A DNA stretch of 64,000 bases from Adiantum capillus-veneris (Eukaryota > Streptophyta > Polypodiopsida > Polypodiales > Pteridaceae). The notes beneath the pieces were generated by a model. That model was not told where the DNA came from. It was given only the letters and a program-made list of their open reading frames with translations, and searched no databases. The stretch spans positions 91,691,914 through 91,755,913 of the forward strand of contig CM043944.1 of NCBI GenBank assembly GCA_014529385.2. The letters are read 5' to 3'. A program made the position numbers and the translations under genes. This document shows, piece by piece, positions 22,331-33,312 of the stretch. Position 1 is the first letter of the stretch; the number at the start of each line of letters is the position of its first letter.

Positions 22331-23622
22331 TTTATCTTTCTTTGCTTGGCTGCATGCATCCTTTCTAGGAATTCATTGGGTAGCGATAGACTGTATTTCT
22401 TTAAACGACATCCACTAATCCAATTAGCCATTGGTTCACCATCTAGGGTGGACAACTTAACTGCTCCACTTGGGGATACATCTTGAATGATAAACGGTTT
22501 GTTTCCCTTTTTCTTAAACTTGGGAATGTGTTGCTTAAGGGATTAGACTAAAACTAAGTCCCCTTTCTTGAAGATATTCGCAATTAGATGGGAATCAAAA
22601 AACTGTTTTTGTTTTCGCTTTTGTGCATAGACATGAGCTACAACAGTTAGCCTTTGTTTATCTAGCTTTTCTAAATCTTCAAGTCTTTCTCACAATTCAT
22701 GTCCAGTCCACTCAAGATCCTTAGCTACCCTTAATGTCGGCAATAGAAATTCTATTAGCAGTATGGCATCAAAACCATAGACAAGATTGAATGGTGTAGC
22801 ATTTAAAGCTGTTTTGAATGAAACTCGATAAGCCCATAGAGCAGCATGGAGATTCATTTCCGAGTCTGTCCTTCCTTAACTAACCACTTTAGTCAATACC
22901 GAAATAAGAATTTTGTTCGTATGCTCAGCTTGTCCGTTTGCTTGTGGGCGATAGGGAGCTAATTTGTTATGGATGACCATAAATTCATTAAACAAATACT
23001 CAATTACCTCATAGAGGAAATGAGTTCCCCGATCACTGACAATTTCTATTGGCAGTTCATATCTCGTTAATACATACTCATATAAGAACGCAATAGTGGA
23101 TCTGGCATCATTCCTTTGAGTTGCTTTAGCCTCGGCCCACTTGGTCAAATAATCTGTAGCTACAATGATATATTAAGCTTGGGTTCTATAAGCACGTGGT
23201 TGTATTGGCCCAACAAAATCTAATACCCCATTTTGCAAAAGCTCTAGCCCCCATCATTGGTCTTAAGGGCATGCTATCTACACGTGTTGGCATTTTTTCT
23301 CGTTGACAAGTATCACACCTTTGAACATATTCTTTGGCATCTGCAAAAAGTGTTGGCCACCATATGCCTTCCATTAAGATTTCTCTTGCAGTGGTCTCAC
23401 TAGAAAAGTGACCTCCAGCTAATCCAGCATGTGCTTCTTCTATTGGAATATACTCGTGTTCATTTGCACAAAGACGCAAATGTTGATCCTTACCTCTCCG
23501 ATACAATTGGTTTCCAATAAGAGCATAGTCTCTTGCTTTAGTTTCAACTGCTCTTTGATGGGTCTTTGACGGTGTTTACTCAAATCCTCAGGAAATGTTC
23601 GGCTTGATAAGTAACTAACTAG
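22331..23622 (-). pseudogene. Integrase of element A (inverted segment)
   Basis: Order on the minus strand: zinc-binding H2C2 region in 23186-23506 (H-A-G-L-A-G-G-H-F, C-D-T-C-Q-R-E-K); catalytic core in 22876-23148 (T-K-W-A-E-A, V-S-D-R-G-T-H-F-L, Y-R-P-Q-A-N-G-Q-A-E); C-terminal tail in 22162-22455 (L-D-G-E-P-M-A-N-W-I-S-G-C-R-L-K-K-Y). A frameshift near 23190 and stops after 22876 break it. Integrase would insert the cDNA. At about 23622 it is cut off by the chromovirus; RNase H resumes at about 28445. Confidence 0.85.
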
Positions 23623-26534
23623 ATAGTTACTCCAAATGAACCTAATGCTTTAGCAAAAGAAAATAAAAGCAACCAAAAGGAATTAGAGTTATCCAATTTT
23701 CTCAAGGGGTTTCAAGATGTCTTTATTGACGACATCCCTTCTGAGCTACCTCCTAAACGAGGTAATGACGACCATGCAATTGAACTTCTTCCAGGAAGTT
23801 CACCGCCTAACAAACCTCCTTATAGAGTTTCTCAAGCTCAACAAGAGGAGATTATGCGGCAAGTGCATGAGTTAATTGAGAAGGGCATGGTTAGGCCTAG
23901 CTCATCTCCATTTTGCTCACCTGTGATATTAGTGCAAAAGAAAGACGGCACATATCGTATGTGTGTCGACTATAGAGCACTAAATAGGATCACTATCAAG
24001 AATAGGTTTCCCGTTCCACGGGTAGAAGACCTATTTGATAAGCTACAAGGATTGACCTACTTCAGTAGGATTGACCTAAAAAGTGGCTATCATCAAATAA
24101 GGATAGTTGATCAAGACATTGTAAAGACCGCATTTCGTACTACATTTGGTCTTTACGAATACATTGTCATGCCTTTTGGCTTGACTAATGCACCAGCCAC
24201 ATTTAACCGCTTGATGGAGAAGCTGTTCAGACCTCATCGAACCTTCACTGGAGTGTTCTTTGATGATATTATCATCTACTCTAATTCATTAGAGGAACAC
24301 AAGCAACACCTCCAGGTAATATTTCAAGTTTTAAGAGAGAATAAACTTTATGTTAATCGAAAGAAAAGTGAATTTTTCTTGCAAGAGATTCAATATTTAG
24401 GTCACATTATCTCTCAAGATGGAATCCAAATGGATCCATCCAAGTTAGAGGTAATAAAAGGATGGCCTAAACCCAGGAATCTTCATGAACTAAGAAGCTT
24501 TATAGGTATGTGTGCATACTATAGACGCTTCATAGAAAAGTTCTCACAAATTGCGGGACCATTACATGACCTAACAAAGAAAAATGTTAGGTATACGTGG
24601 TCTGCTAAGGAGAACAATGCTTTCAAAAAGCTTAAAGAAAAGCTTATCTCTCAACCTGTGCTTACACTACCGGATCTCTCAAAACCATTTGAGGTCCAAT
24701 GTGATGCTTGTGGTGATTGCCTTGGGGCTGTTTTGCTCCAAGAAGGGCACGCCATAGGCTATGAGAGTCGAAGGCTCGACCCTGTTGAGCAAGCTCTAGG
24801 CATATACGAAAAAGAACTCCTTGCAGTTCTACATGCCTTAGACTCATGGAAGCACTATTTATTGGGGACTCCTTTCATTCTGCGAACGGATCACCAAAGT
24901 CTTAAGTACTTCATGACGCAGACCAAGCTCTCCGACAAACAAATGAGGTGGGCAAATTTCCTTTCGCAATTTCATTTTCATATTGCTCACATTGCTGGCA
25001 AGCATAATCAAGTAGCCGATGCACTCTCAAGACGACCGAGAGTGAATGCGGTTTCCATAGCAACTCACAATGATCTATCTTTAATGATAGATGAGTATGC
25101 TATTGATCCCGATTTTAGAGATGTGATTTCAGCCCTTGCACTAGGGAAGAAAGAGGAACCATTTACTTTACAAGATGGTTATCTTCTCTATGGCAATAGA
25201 TTATGCGTTACTAGCTCACTACGTGAGAAAATAATGTATGAATCTCATGCTCCTCCTTATGTAGGGCATAGAGGGATTCAGTCTACCCTAAAGGGGATTG
25301 AAACATATTTCTATTGGCCTACCATGAAAGCAAACATACAAGAGTATGTTTCTAAATGTGTGGTATGCCAAAAGACAAAGTTTGATAGAGGGAAGCAACC
25401 TGGACTGCTTCAACCTTTGCCAATCCCTAATTCACCATGGGAGAGCATATCCATGGATTTTATCTTTGGATTGCCTAAGTCTATCCATGGGAATACGGGA
25501 ATACGGCCGATAGTAGACAGGTCAGTAAACAAGCTCATTTTATACCTGTCAAAAAGACTATCAAAGCCCATCAAATGGCAACCCTCTTCATTTCACAAAT
25601 CTTCAAGTACAATGGCTTGCCAATGTCCATAGTGTCGGATAGAGATCCTAGAATGACCAGTAACTTCTGGAAGGGTCTCTTTGAGAATTTAGGAACAAGG
25701 CTAAACTTCTCTTCGGCCTATCACCCGCAAACGGATGGCCAAAGTGAAATAGCTAACCTAACAATTCTCGATCTACTAAAAGCCTATGTAACGGAAGTAG
25801 ATCAAAGATCCCAATGGGAGAAGTACTTACCCTTAGTGGAGTATGCCTACAATAACACTGTACATACTTCCACGGGAAAAGCACCTTTTGAGATAATTGA
25901 GGGAAGATCAAAAAGTCCCTTGCTACTTAAGGTACACGGGAAGATCTTCGCTGCAGATGAGTATAGCCGAGACCTACAAGAATCTTTCCAAAAGATTAAG
26001 GATGTTATCTCTATCTCACAGCAAAGGCAAAAGGCTGCTGATGACAAGCACAGAAGAGCCCAAGCCTTTAAAGAAAATGATTGGGTCTTACTTAAATTTC
26101 CCAAGGCTCGATTAAGGCACACGACGGGCAAGAATCCTACCGGACACCAAAAGTATCATGCTAAGTTAGCAAAAAGATACGATGGTCCTTTTCAGATTCT
26201 TAGGCCAATCAATGAGATGGCCTATCAACTCAAGTTGCCCAACCATTGGCTCATACACAATGCTTTCCATGTGAGCCTACTAAAGCCTTACAAAGGAGAG
26301 CCACCTCAAGAACCAACTATTGAAGACCCACGGGAGATCGAGGACCAAGAAGAGGTGTTGCAGCCCAAGTCCATTCTCCAACATGAAGACAAGGTACTAA
26401 GAGGCGGTAAGACTATCCGACGATATCTTATCAAGTTTAAGAGTTATCCTTTTGAAGATGCTAGATGGATGCAAGGCATACAATTAAAGGATAACCTAAA
26501 CCTTGTCAATGCTTACAATGCTTCCCAAGAGTAA
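23623..26534 (+). pseudogene. Chromovirus Pol: RT, RNase H, integrase, chromodomain
   Basis: The best-preserved retroelement ORF in the window, open from 23623 to 25632 and then 25575-26534 in another frame. RT: K-K-D-G-T-Y-R-M-C-V-D-Y-R-A-L-N, catalytic V-F-F-D-D at about 24250-24265 (a V-F-F-D-D variant of Y-V-D-D). RNase H: F-E-V-Q-C-D-A, R-T-D-H-Q-S-L. Integrase: H-R-G-I-Q-S-T-L zinc-binding region with C-V-V-C, M-D-F-I-F-G-L, V-S-D-R-D-P. C-terminus: chromodomain-like segment (R-R-Y-L-I-K-F-K-S-Y-P-F-E-D-A-R-W) that in this family targets integration to chromatin. One base seems to be missing near 25520, which splits Pol in the integrase core. LTR 5', gag and protease are absent: the copy is 5'-truncated. 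It is antisense to the A pol it interrupts. Confidence 0.93.
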
Positions 26535-26891
26535 GCAAATGTACAAAATGTTAAAAATGAACAAAAATTTTTGTCTTATAAGACTCTCTTTTTCTTTATT
26601 TGTGCACAAAAATGAAGTAGTATGCATGCTTAGATCAAGTTTGCGGAGACGACGTCTCCCGAACACCAAGTAGAGCTTGTCACTCTACTATGGAAGACTG
26701 ATAGGACTAATGTGCAGACATGCTTGCGGCAGCCTCAGGCTCTCAAGCGCCAAATGGACTAGTCATCCATTATGGAATGATGTCGTAGGGTAACATAGGG
26801 ATCCTCTACCCGCTAAGAAAAGGACTCATGCATATGCTTTATCTTCTCTACACCATAGTCGAGGACGACTATGATTTCAAGAGAGAGGTAA
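26535..26891 (+). other. Chromovirus 3' untranslated region and polypurine tract
   Basis: No ORF. It ends GAGGACGACTATGATTTC then AAGAGAGAGGTAA, the typical pre-LTR sequence of plant chromoviruses, immediately before TGTCATAATAATC. Confidence 0.65.
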
Positions 26892-28430
26892 TGTCATAAT
26901 AATCAATATCTAATTCTCCTAAATGATTTTCTCATATTAAACTGATCATTTAATGTGGGGAAGTGCCAAGGGAGAAAAAGCTAGAATATTGGTTAAGTTA
27001 GCAGACCGGCCACAGTAGGGATCCAAAGGGGGGGCCATCTGCAAAAGAGCCATGTGAAACAACGGGCTAAAAAGACCCTAAGGTTCAGCCCATTAAGACT
27101 TCCAAAATGCTAAGGTTCCAAAATTCAAAGGTTGTGTCCAAAGGTCAACCTTAGGGAAAATTGGATGCTTAGTGTGTGCCCAAAAAGTCTTTCTACATCC
27201 CTACATGGGAGGGGGCGAGCCCCAAAGCTAGGGGATGAGAGAGAAAGCCACACACACACACACAGGCTCCCTTTACACAAAGGGAATGAGGGACACATGT
27301 CAGCTCCCTAGGCCAGATGCCCACAAGGTATGCCCAATTCCTATTGGAAGACCCTTGAAGTGGACCAATGAGAATTAGGCTAGAGTAAATCTAGTTTAAT
27401 TAATTTAAAAACATTTAATAAAAGAAACCAATAAGAATTAAGTGTCCTAGAAGACTATTGGGCAGTCTCCCAAGGGGTCCAATGAGCATTCAGGAGCCCC
27501 ATGGCTTGCCTGATTCCTATTGGCCAGGAGGCAAAGGGGTCCAATGAGAGTTTAGTTTAATTATTTAATTATCTAAAGCTCTCACAAAAGGGGAAAGGGG
27601 GACACATGTCAGAAGGCTATCACTTATGCTGCTTAATCCCTATTGGCTTGACCTGGGGAGGTCCAATGAGGCAAAAGCCAGACTAACTTAGCAGCTAGGG
27701 CTCGCCCAAGAGAGAGAGGGGGCTGATTTTTGCTTGGCATTGGCACTCACACTCTCACACTTGACCATGTGTGAAGGGAAAATACTCTATCTCCTCCCAA
27801 GCTTTAATGGAGAGCTCATCACCTACTCCAAGCTTGTGAGATAGAAGCCTACATCAACACTCTCTTGGCATGTGGATGCAAATCCAACCAAGAGCCAAGC
27901 TTCAATGCATGCTCATCTTCTCTACCAAGCTAATTACTAAGCTAAGCTATGCTAATATGAGTGATTATGTGAGGAGATGTACTTCTTTCTCGTAAGATAC
28001 TTCTTTTTCCTCTCAATCTACTCTCATACCCTGCTAGCTCTCACCATCTTCGAAGGTGTGTGAGGTCTTGGGTCTGAGAACGGGGATAATTCAAGTTGTG
28101 ATTGATTAAGTGTTTTGCTTGGTGTATGAAGCTTCCATCTTCATTGCACTAGCTCGTCTTGAAGGAACACAAAGAATTGTATTGTACAATGTCTCTCTTG
28201 ATGGGAGAAACCATAATACAAAGCCTTTTGGAGGGGGGACCGGCTCCATGCAAATCCGGTCCTCAACTGTTGTCAATAGCTTAATTGCTCTCTCTTTTGA
28301 AAGTATTGTCGATGCTATCTAACTAGGTGTTATGCTTTTTGTTGCTCTCTCCACCCAAGCACTCTTGTAATTCTCATTAGGAATCTATTCTAATGAAATG
28401 CCCACTATGTTCATGCTAATTTCCGCTACA
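26892..28430 (+). repeat. 3' LTR of the chromovirus
   Basis: Starts TGTCATAATAATC at 26892 after the polypurine tract. The end is placed at TTTCCGCTACA near 28430 because minus-strand RNase H sequence of A resumes just beyond; this edge is approximate. No protein is encoded. It contains the four ATTGG/CCAAT pairs, (CA)n near 27251, and a repeated GGGGACACATGTCAG word (27290, 27599). Confidence 0.6.
27343..27667 (+). promoter_or_regulatory. Four ATTGG/CCAAT pairs at fixed spacing in the chromovirus LTR
   Basis: ATTGG at 27343, 27457, 27519 and 27642 is followed by CCAATGAG with CCAAT at 27365, 27479, 27541 and 27663. Start-to-start distances are 22, 22, 22 and 21. CCAAT is the core recognised by NF-Y-type factors; an enhancer role is inference. 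Confidence 0.6.
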
Positions 28431-28444
28431 AATAAGATTTTAGG

Positions 28445-28990
28445 CCATTAAATGTTACATACTTAATACATAGCCGATTGCTTGATTAATCCGATTATAA
28501 TAGGAAGTGGTATTTGCAAATCCACTTGAGCTATTGTCATCAATGACACCATGTTTTCCGACCATCTAGGTATCATTTCCATGGAGAACAAATAGGAATT
28601 TGGTAGATCATTGTCTGCCCCTTTAGGTGTTCTCGTGAAACAATCCTTGACAAATGATCTGCTCTTTGATGTGTAGTGTCCTTCTTTACAACCACAATGA
28701 AATCAAATTCCAGAAGAATGATGAACCATCTCCCTATCCTTCCTGAGCAGCATGGCTTGCTGACCACGTACAACAAAGCTTGGTGGTCTACAAAGAACAC
28801 AAATTTATTGGCTAATAGGTAACGTCTATACTTTTTAATGGCATAGATCATTTCTAACCTTTCCCTTTCAGTGGTGGTTGTGTAATTCTTTTCTACCATG
28901 TTCAATTGCCGGCTAGCATAAGAAATAGAAAAGTCAATATTCTTGTCTCTTGGTTGAGCCGATGGAAAAATTAGAAGCATCTACATGTAT
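28445..28990 (-). pseudogene. RNase H domain of element A (inverted segment)
   Basis: The minus strand carries F-S-I-S-Y-A-S-R-Q-L-N, T-E-R-E-R-L-E-M-I-Y-A-I-K-K-Y-R-R-Y-L-L and F-F-V-D-H-Q-A-L, the usual Ty3-type RNase H signature. In an alternative frame it runs on to about 28445, where the chromovirus LTR cuts it. Confidence 0.85.
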
Positions 28991-29915
28991 GTGGAATATC
29001 TTATTCCGATATGGTTCTTTCAATATTGGAGCTGAGGTGAGAGTTTGCTTAAGCTTCATGAAGGATTCTTCACATGCCTCGGTCCATTCAAAGTGTGCAA
29101 TCAAGCTATACATGGGTTTTGCAATTATAGTGTACATGTAAATGAACGTCTGTAATATCCACAATGTCCCATGAAGGCTTGAATCCCCTTGACAATTGTT
29201 GGTCTAGGAAAATCAGCAATAACATGAATTTTATCCATATTAGTAGCTATGACATTTTTAGACACTATATGTTCAAGAATTTTTCCTTGTCTACCTATGA
29301 ATGTGCACTTTTCAGGATTTAAGCAAATCCTATAAAGTCTACATTTTTTGAATACCTTTTTGAGGTGTTCGAAATGATCATTTCTCATCAATCTTTGACA
29401 GGTGGCAGGAGCATTAGTTAACCCAAAAGGAATAACCCGATAGGCAAAAATACCCCATTCCGTTGTAAAAGCAGTTTTATGCTAACTTTTGGGTCAACCA
29501 AAAGTTGATTGTATCTCAAAAAGCTATCTAAGAAGCTGTAAGCTTCTTTTCTTGCAACTCGTTCTATAACATGCTCAATGATTGGAAGAGAAAAGTTGTC
29601 TCTAATGGTAGTTGCATTCACTTTTTTGAGGTTGACACACACTCGTAATTTTCCATTCTTCTTGGATACTACCACAATTGGAGACACCCAATCGGTATGT
29701 TCAATTTCATAAATGAATTCGGCTTCCTTTAATTTTTCAATCTCTTCCTTGATCTTCCTGGAAAATTTCTCATTATATGTGTATGGCCTTTGTCTACTTG
29801 GTTTCACATCGTCTCTCATGGGTATGGTATGTTGACAGATTTCTAGATCAACACCCTTGAGATCCTTGTAAGACCAAGCAAAGATATCGCGGTATTCTTT
29901 CAGTAAGCTTAACAA
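28991..29915 (-). pseudogene. Reverse transcriptase of element A, catalytic core deleted
   Basis: 29418-29915 has the RT fingers and palm start: R-P-Y-T-Y-N-E-K-F, W-V-S-P-I-V-V-V-S-K-K-N-G-K-L-R-V-C-V-N-L, Y-S-F-L-D-S-F. After N-A-P-A-T-C-Q-R-L-M (about 29400) the sequence jumps to H-F-E-H-L-K-K-V-F, skipping where the Y-x-D-D motif should be. 29125-29391 and 28934-29164 give N-P-E-K-C-T-F, A-F-M-G-H-C-G-Y-Y-R-R and the connection to RNase H. It would be inactive even without the stops. Confidence 0.85.
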
Positions 29916-31850
29916 AAGCTCTTCCTCTTCTTCTGTTAGGTCATTTGCAATGTAGGCAGGCCTAGGCTCTTTTCCTGGTTCAGCCAGATCTATCTTTTTT
30001 GCATTTTCAAACCCTTTGTAGGACTCGCCTTGTTTTTGTATCTCCCTAACAGGTTGTTCGACTATGATTTTTCAATCTTGGAGAGTATATTTCTTGTAAT
30101 GGGATGGAACACTCATTACATCTTTACTATCCTCTTTTGTAGTTTCCATTTCAGTCGTATATATCTCCTTTAGAGATTTTTTAAACTCTTGATACTTCTT
30201 TTTTCGCTCAACTCGTGTCACGGTTGATTCCTTTTCCTGTTTTTTGGGTTTTGCTTGAGTATCCTTTCTCGTTTTTCTCAATGTTTTTAGCAATTCTGGA
30301 TTTTTGTTTGAAAGATATCTACTAGTGATTTTGTCCTTGACACAATCATGTGCATCTACCTGCATCAGGAATTGTGTTCTACTGGAGATTGATGCCATAG
30401 GTCTAGCTTGCACATTTTTGGTGTCTCTTTTTTGTCTATACCATTTCTGTCTTCTCAGTTTCTGGTTAGGAAAGTCAAAAAAATTTTCCTCCCCTTCTTT
30501 CATGAGTAGCTTAGCTCTCACATGTTCTTTTTCTGACCCCAAATCATCTGAGGTAGCTAAATGTTCTTCTAACTCATCTGTTGCATCGTAGTAGAGGTCT
30601 GAAAAGACTTGTTGAGCTTTCATCAAGTCCTTGGTTTCGTGAATTTCATCTTCAATGTGGAGGGTTGAGATCATTTGTATGGGAATTATATCATAGCTAT
30701 CCTCATTGCAAAATTGAGTAGGCATAGATGTATTCACGCATACATCCATTGTCGCTAAAATTTGAGTCCACTCAAATGGCTCAAACAAATGCTCTGGAAA
30801 GGGTTCAGGTACATAGGCTTCGTCTGTGCAATCCCTTTCTAAGATACATTCTTCTCGTTTTAAGCTCCCATTTTTTGAAGCTCCGCACATCCAAATAGGA
30901 GTGTCTTTGTTCAACCAAGAGGGAAGCTTAGTTTCAGCCGAAGAGACTGAATCAAACTCTTGTATGGGCGTTTTCATGACATCTCTATAAGTGTGATCAT
31001 TTAGATTAACCATTGTTATTGATCCCACTTGCTTCAAGTACATTTAATTGTTTTCCCAATCTTGGATGAGCTGTACCCATCGCATGAAAGGTCTTCCCAG
31101 TATGATTTTGTAATTGAGTTTCTTCCCAAAGTCTACTATGGCAAAAGTGTGTTAAAACTCAATCCCACAGGAATTAACTATCACTTTTTTAAGCAGTCAT
31201 AAGGGTCTTTCAAGGTGTCCATCACCCAATTGCAATTTCCTTCGAGTTTGTCTAATGACTGGTTTTCTCCAGGATTCCTATACTGCTTTCGTGGCTATGG
31301 CTATGTTTGCCCCACTATCTAGTATTCCCATGGTTTCAATGTCATTATATTTCATTGGAAGGGTTGTGTTTCCTTCTTCCCCTTCGTAGTATTCTCTGAC
31401 TTTGCTCGTTGGAACAAATCGAATCTCTTTGTTGTCCATTTCGTGTTTCAATTTTCCCAATTTTTTTGAGATTAGCCCCGTTATCCATTTGTTTTCCATG
31501 TTTTGGCCCGCTTTAAGTCCTTGGTAGTCTTCCAAGGCTACATTAATAGGCTCAAAAATTTTATCAACCAAAATTGATCCTCCATATTTCACGGTTGTTT
31601 CTTTGATTTTGCTTCCAGTTTCTTCCACCTTTTTCTGGAATAGCTTTTTTGCTTTCTCCTCGATTTGAGCCCATTGTTTTTGTTTTCTCATCTCATATCT
31701 TTTGCTTTTGCTTCTTTTGATCCTTTGAGAGGAAATTTTTGTATTCTCTGAATCATCAAAGGAGTTGTGTTTCTTTTTCTTAGCCTGAACTCTAGTGATT
31801 ACCTTGATTGGAACAATTGGTTCACTCTCAAATGAGCTACTACATATCAC
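29916..31850 (-). pseudogene. Protease and linker regions of element A
   Basis: 31278-31850: a basic K/E-rich linker, then G-I-L-D-S-G-A-N-I-A-I-A-T, a standard retropepsin active site (D-S-G). 30072-31043 follows on the minus strand with M-Y-L-K-Q-V-G-S, then H-T-Y-R-D-V-M and L-W/I-W-M-C-G-A-S-K-N-G-S-L, then K/E-rich sequence. The same order and the W-M-C-G-A-S segment recur in element E at 46882-47085, so the two are relatives. 31044-31277 reads in broken frames, with G-R-P-F-M-R-W of the protease C-terminus. The domain would cleave Gag-Pol. Confidence 0.8.
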
Positions 31851-31880
31851 TTGGACTACGTTTTACTGTTTTATCCTTGT

Positions 31881-32669
31881 TTAAAGGATTTTTAGGACAA
31901 TGTTCGGGGAAGTGTCCTCCCCTTTTGCAACATTGTATGCAATAAGCTTCAATTGACTTGAGGTTCTTGTCAGGCTCTGGACATTCATTTTTCCAATGAT
32001 CATCTGCACCACATTATGAGAGTTTCCCGTTCTTGGCTTAATCATGGGTCTTACCATGGGAGGTCTGACACCTTGATTAGCTACATAATACATTGGTGCG
32101 AGCTCTGGTGGAGCATATGTCACAGGTTCCTCCATTGGTGGTGGATGTGAATTATACCAATCTCCTTCTACCATTACTGTAGATGGACTAGGCTCAGCAT
32201 AGAGTGTAACATGCACTAGTGCTTGTTCATCTATAACTCCCTCGGGATGCATGTACTTTACAGGCACTCCATTATGTCCTGGATATGGAGTTTGTTGACC
32301 CAATACGGGTTGAGGTCTTTCCATACCCATCGGTGGTTTTTGAGCTTGGGCCATATTAGGCTGATATCTGTACATGGTTCGTCTTGGTGGCCTCATAGGC
32401 ACGTACTGAACATTCCTATCATACTTTACTCGGAAGTAGCACTCGTTGGTCTCATGGTTGGCCCATTTACCCTCGATTGCACACCATTTTTGTGGCCTCA
32501 TTGGTTGTCCCTATTGAGGTATCCCTTGTCCTGGTCCCCTCATAGGTTCTTTTTGCATGTTATTCATCATGTCATTCATCCTCTTGAGCATGTCTTCTAT
32601 GGCTGAAAGCGGTGCTGCAGCAACCATTTCTACTTGTGATGGTTTGGTGGATGTTGTTTTCTCGCTTTG
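31881..32669 (-). pseudogene. Gag, C-terminal part, of element A (inverted segment)
   Basis: The open stretch to 32674 begins, just past the B target duplication, with Q-S-E-K-T-T-S-T-K-P-S. It continues M-L-K-R-M-N-D-M-M-N-N-M-Q, a P/M/Y-rich region, and near 31880-31990, in a shifted frame, two cysteine clusters (C-G-A-D-D-H-W-K-N-E-C and C-I-Q-C-C-K-R-G-G-H-F-P-E-H-C) of zinc-knuckle type. Codon phase at 32669 matches that of the plus-strand gag at 11765, so this is its continuation. Confidence 0.82.
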
Positions 32670-32674
32670 GTTAT
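32670..32674. other. Target-site duplication of element B, copy 2 (GTTAT)
   Basis: GTTAT directly before TGTTAACC of LTR B. It is the reverse complement of ATAAC at 11761-11765. Confidence 0.8.
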
Positions 32675-32960
32675 TGTTAACCCTCACGCACATTCCTATC
32701 ACCTACGACGGACGTTGTATTATTTACTTGGTAGAGTCAGGTACCGGGCTTGTTGGTCCAATAGGAAAAGGGTAAGAGTGATCGCCGATGAGAGGTGCAC
32801 TCTAACTGGAACATTCAACGGATTAGTTGGCTAAGCATGGGCACCCAAGTGTGAATGGGGCGAGCTCATATAAAAGTCACCTAAACCTAAAATTCATTCA
32901 TTCTCTCATGTGTGCAATTGAAGAGTGCTCTTGCTCCATCGCCATCTTCCTCCATCTCCT

Positions 32961-32992
<32 letters not shown>

Positions 32993-32995
32993 CAT

Positions 32996-33045
<50 letters not shown>

Positions 33046-33290
33046 GTGTCTGATCGAGCATTGCGACGACGGCACGGCGGTGGTGAAGTGGTTGAGCGCG
33101 GCGCAACGGTGGCTCCTTCTTCTTCGCGGCGAGGAATCCTCCATGATAGCAAGCGTAGAGCGGTGAGTGACACACCATCGTCATCTTTGAGCCGACTAGT
33201 TTAGGCTAGTTCCGTGCTTGGAGCCATTTGTGGCTCGCACACAGTGTATTGGCAAGTTCCTTGCAGTGACACGTGCGACAGACGCGCACA
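32675..33290 (+). repeat. 5' LTR of element B
   Basis: 616 bp, TGTTAACCCTC to GCGCACA. Plus orientation is shown by TATAAAAG at 32869-32876 and by a primer-binding site directly after it. It carries (TG)n at 32961-32989 and (GA)n at about 32996-33041, where the partner LTR has (CA)n tracts on the opposite strand. Confidence 0.88.
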
Positions 33291-33312
33291 TTTTTGACGT
33301 CGTTGCCGGGGA
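33291..33312 (+). promoter_or_regulatory. Primer-binding site of element B
   Basis: TTTTTGACGTCGTTGCCGGGG right after the LTR closely matches TGGCGCCGTTGCCGGGG, the tRNA-Asp-type primer site known from plant Athila/Tat-like elements. Confidence 0.75.

Noticed and set aside
11766-33290. The two inverted LTR B copies as terminal inverted repeats of one DNA transposon
   Set aside because: Each copy has its own TATA orientation, one has a polypurine tract and the other a primer-binding site, and gag phase is kept across the flanks. A retroelement split by inversion explains all of this better.
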